From assembly GCF_032911225.1 (NCBI RefSeq), contig NZ_CP136600.1, positions 1,302,001 to 1,366,000 on the forward strand: a stretch of DNA of 64,000 nt. Reading direction: 5' to 3'. The stretch's first letter is position 1; each line of letters starts with the position of its first letter. This stretch comes from Thalassotalea fonticola. Its GTDB lineage: Bacteria; Pseudomonadota; Gammaproteobacteria; Enterobacterales; Alteromonadaceae. The notes under the pieces are model-generated. The model saw only the letters and a program-made list of their open reading frames with translations. It was not told the DNA's origin and searched no databases. Made by a program: the position numbers and the translations under genes. Positions 63,907 through 64,000 of the stretch are shown piece after piece.

Positions 63907-64000
63907 TAGTTGTCCTGTTATACCAATGATTTTTCCAGAATGGTTCAATATTACACTGAGTGGTTTACTTTTCAATGCATTTTAATTACACTGCACAGTG

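Overview
The window looks like a chromosomal segment of a marine gammaproteobacterium of the order Alteromonadales, most likely family Colwelliaceae (Thalassotalea/Colwellia type). This placement is an inference. It rests on the AT-rich composition, the many gammaproteobacterial core-gene neighbourhoods (dnaQ/rnhA with tRNA-Asp, ackA-pta, pheS-pheT-ihfA, yffB-dapE, trmB-yggL-mutY-yggX, rstA-rstB) and the abundance of short palindromic intergenic repeats. No prophage, integron, complete insertion sequence or CRISPR array is visible.

Layout. Positions 1-4000 hold a nitric-oxide defence block: the 5' part of hmp, nnrS with a small membrane protein gene, and divergent norR, with a sigma-54 promoter and NorR-type sites between them. 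Positions 4100-7200 hold an intact racemase-like CoA-transferase family III gene beside a truncated relative, a DUF4136 lipoprotein and an unknown membrane-anchored protein. Positions 7190-13020 hold a locus with a secreted DUF3604 protein, a parvulin-type isomerase and a HupE/UreJ-like permease, flanked by two paralogous outer-membrane barrel genes; its function is unknown. Positions 13090-15080 hold an acyl-CoA dehydrogenase and a periplasmic alpha-carbonic anhydrase. Positions 15190-17840 hold four identical tRNA-Asp genes, three expanded tRNA-Asp-like sequences, dnaQ and rnhA.

Positions 17960-24350 hold a metallo-beta-lactamase-fold hydrolase, ackA-pta with an FNR-like site, a DUF6942-type gene divergent from an SOS-controlled sulA, and ychJ. 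A fold-back (MITE-like) element follows. Then come rstAB, an MFS transporter, xthA, rlmA, repeat-rich DNA, yfbV, an intergenic cluster of DnaA boxes, an ACT-domain gene, yffB-dapE, a VanY-like peptidase and a DUF2897 gene. Positions 34700-42230 hold a three-gene RND efflux operon with two inner-membrane pumps and one adaptor lipoprotein. Next are tcdA, pheS-pheT-ihfA, a NatAB-like ABC exporter, an M28 peptidase, asnB, a flavin monooxygenase-like gene, an M19 dipeptidase with an AraC regulator and an outer-membrane protein, trmB, yggL, mutY-yggX, tRNA-Phe/tRNA-Thr, an Ig-like lipoprotein and a TetR regulator.

The least ordinary signals are: the 110-nt tRNA-Asp-like sequences and their 164-bp duplication; the DUF3604/isomerase/HupE locus; the compact group of three DnaA-box-like sequences near 31.2 kb; the NorR/sigma-54 arrangement in front of nnrS; and several families of dispersed palindromes. 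All family assignments come from reading motifs, not from database searches.
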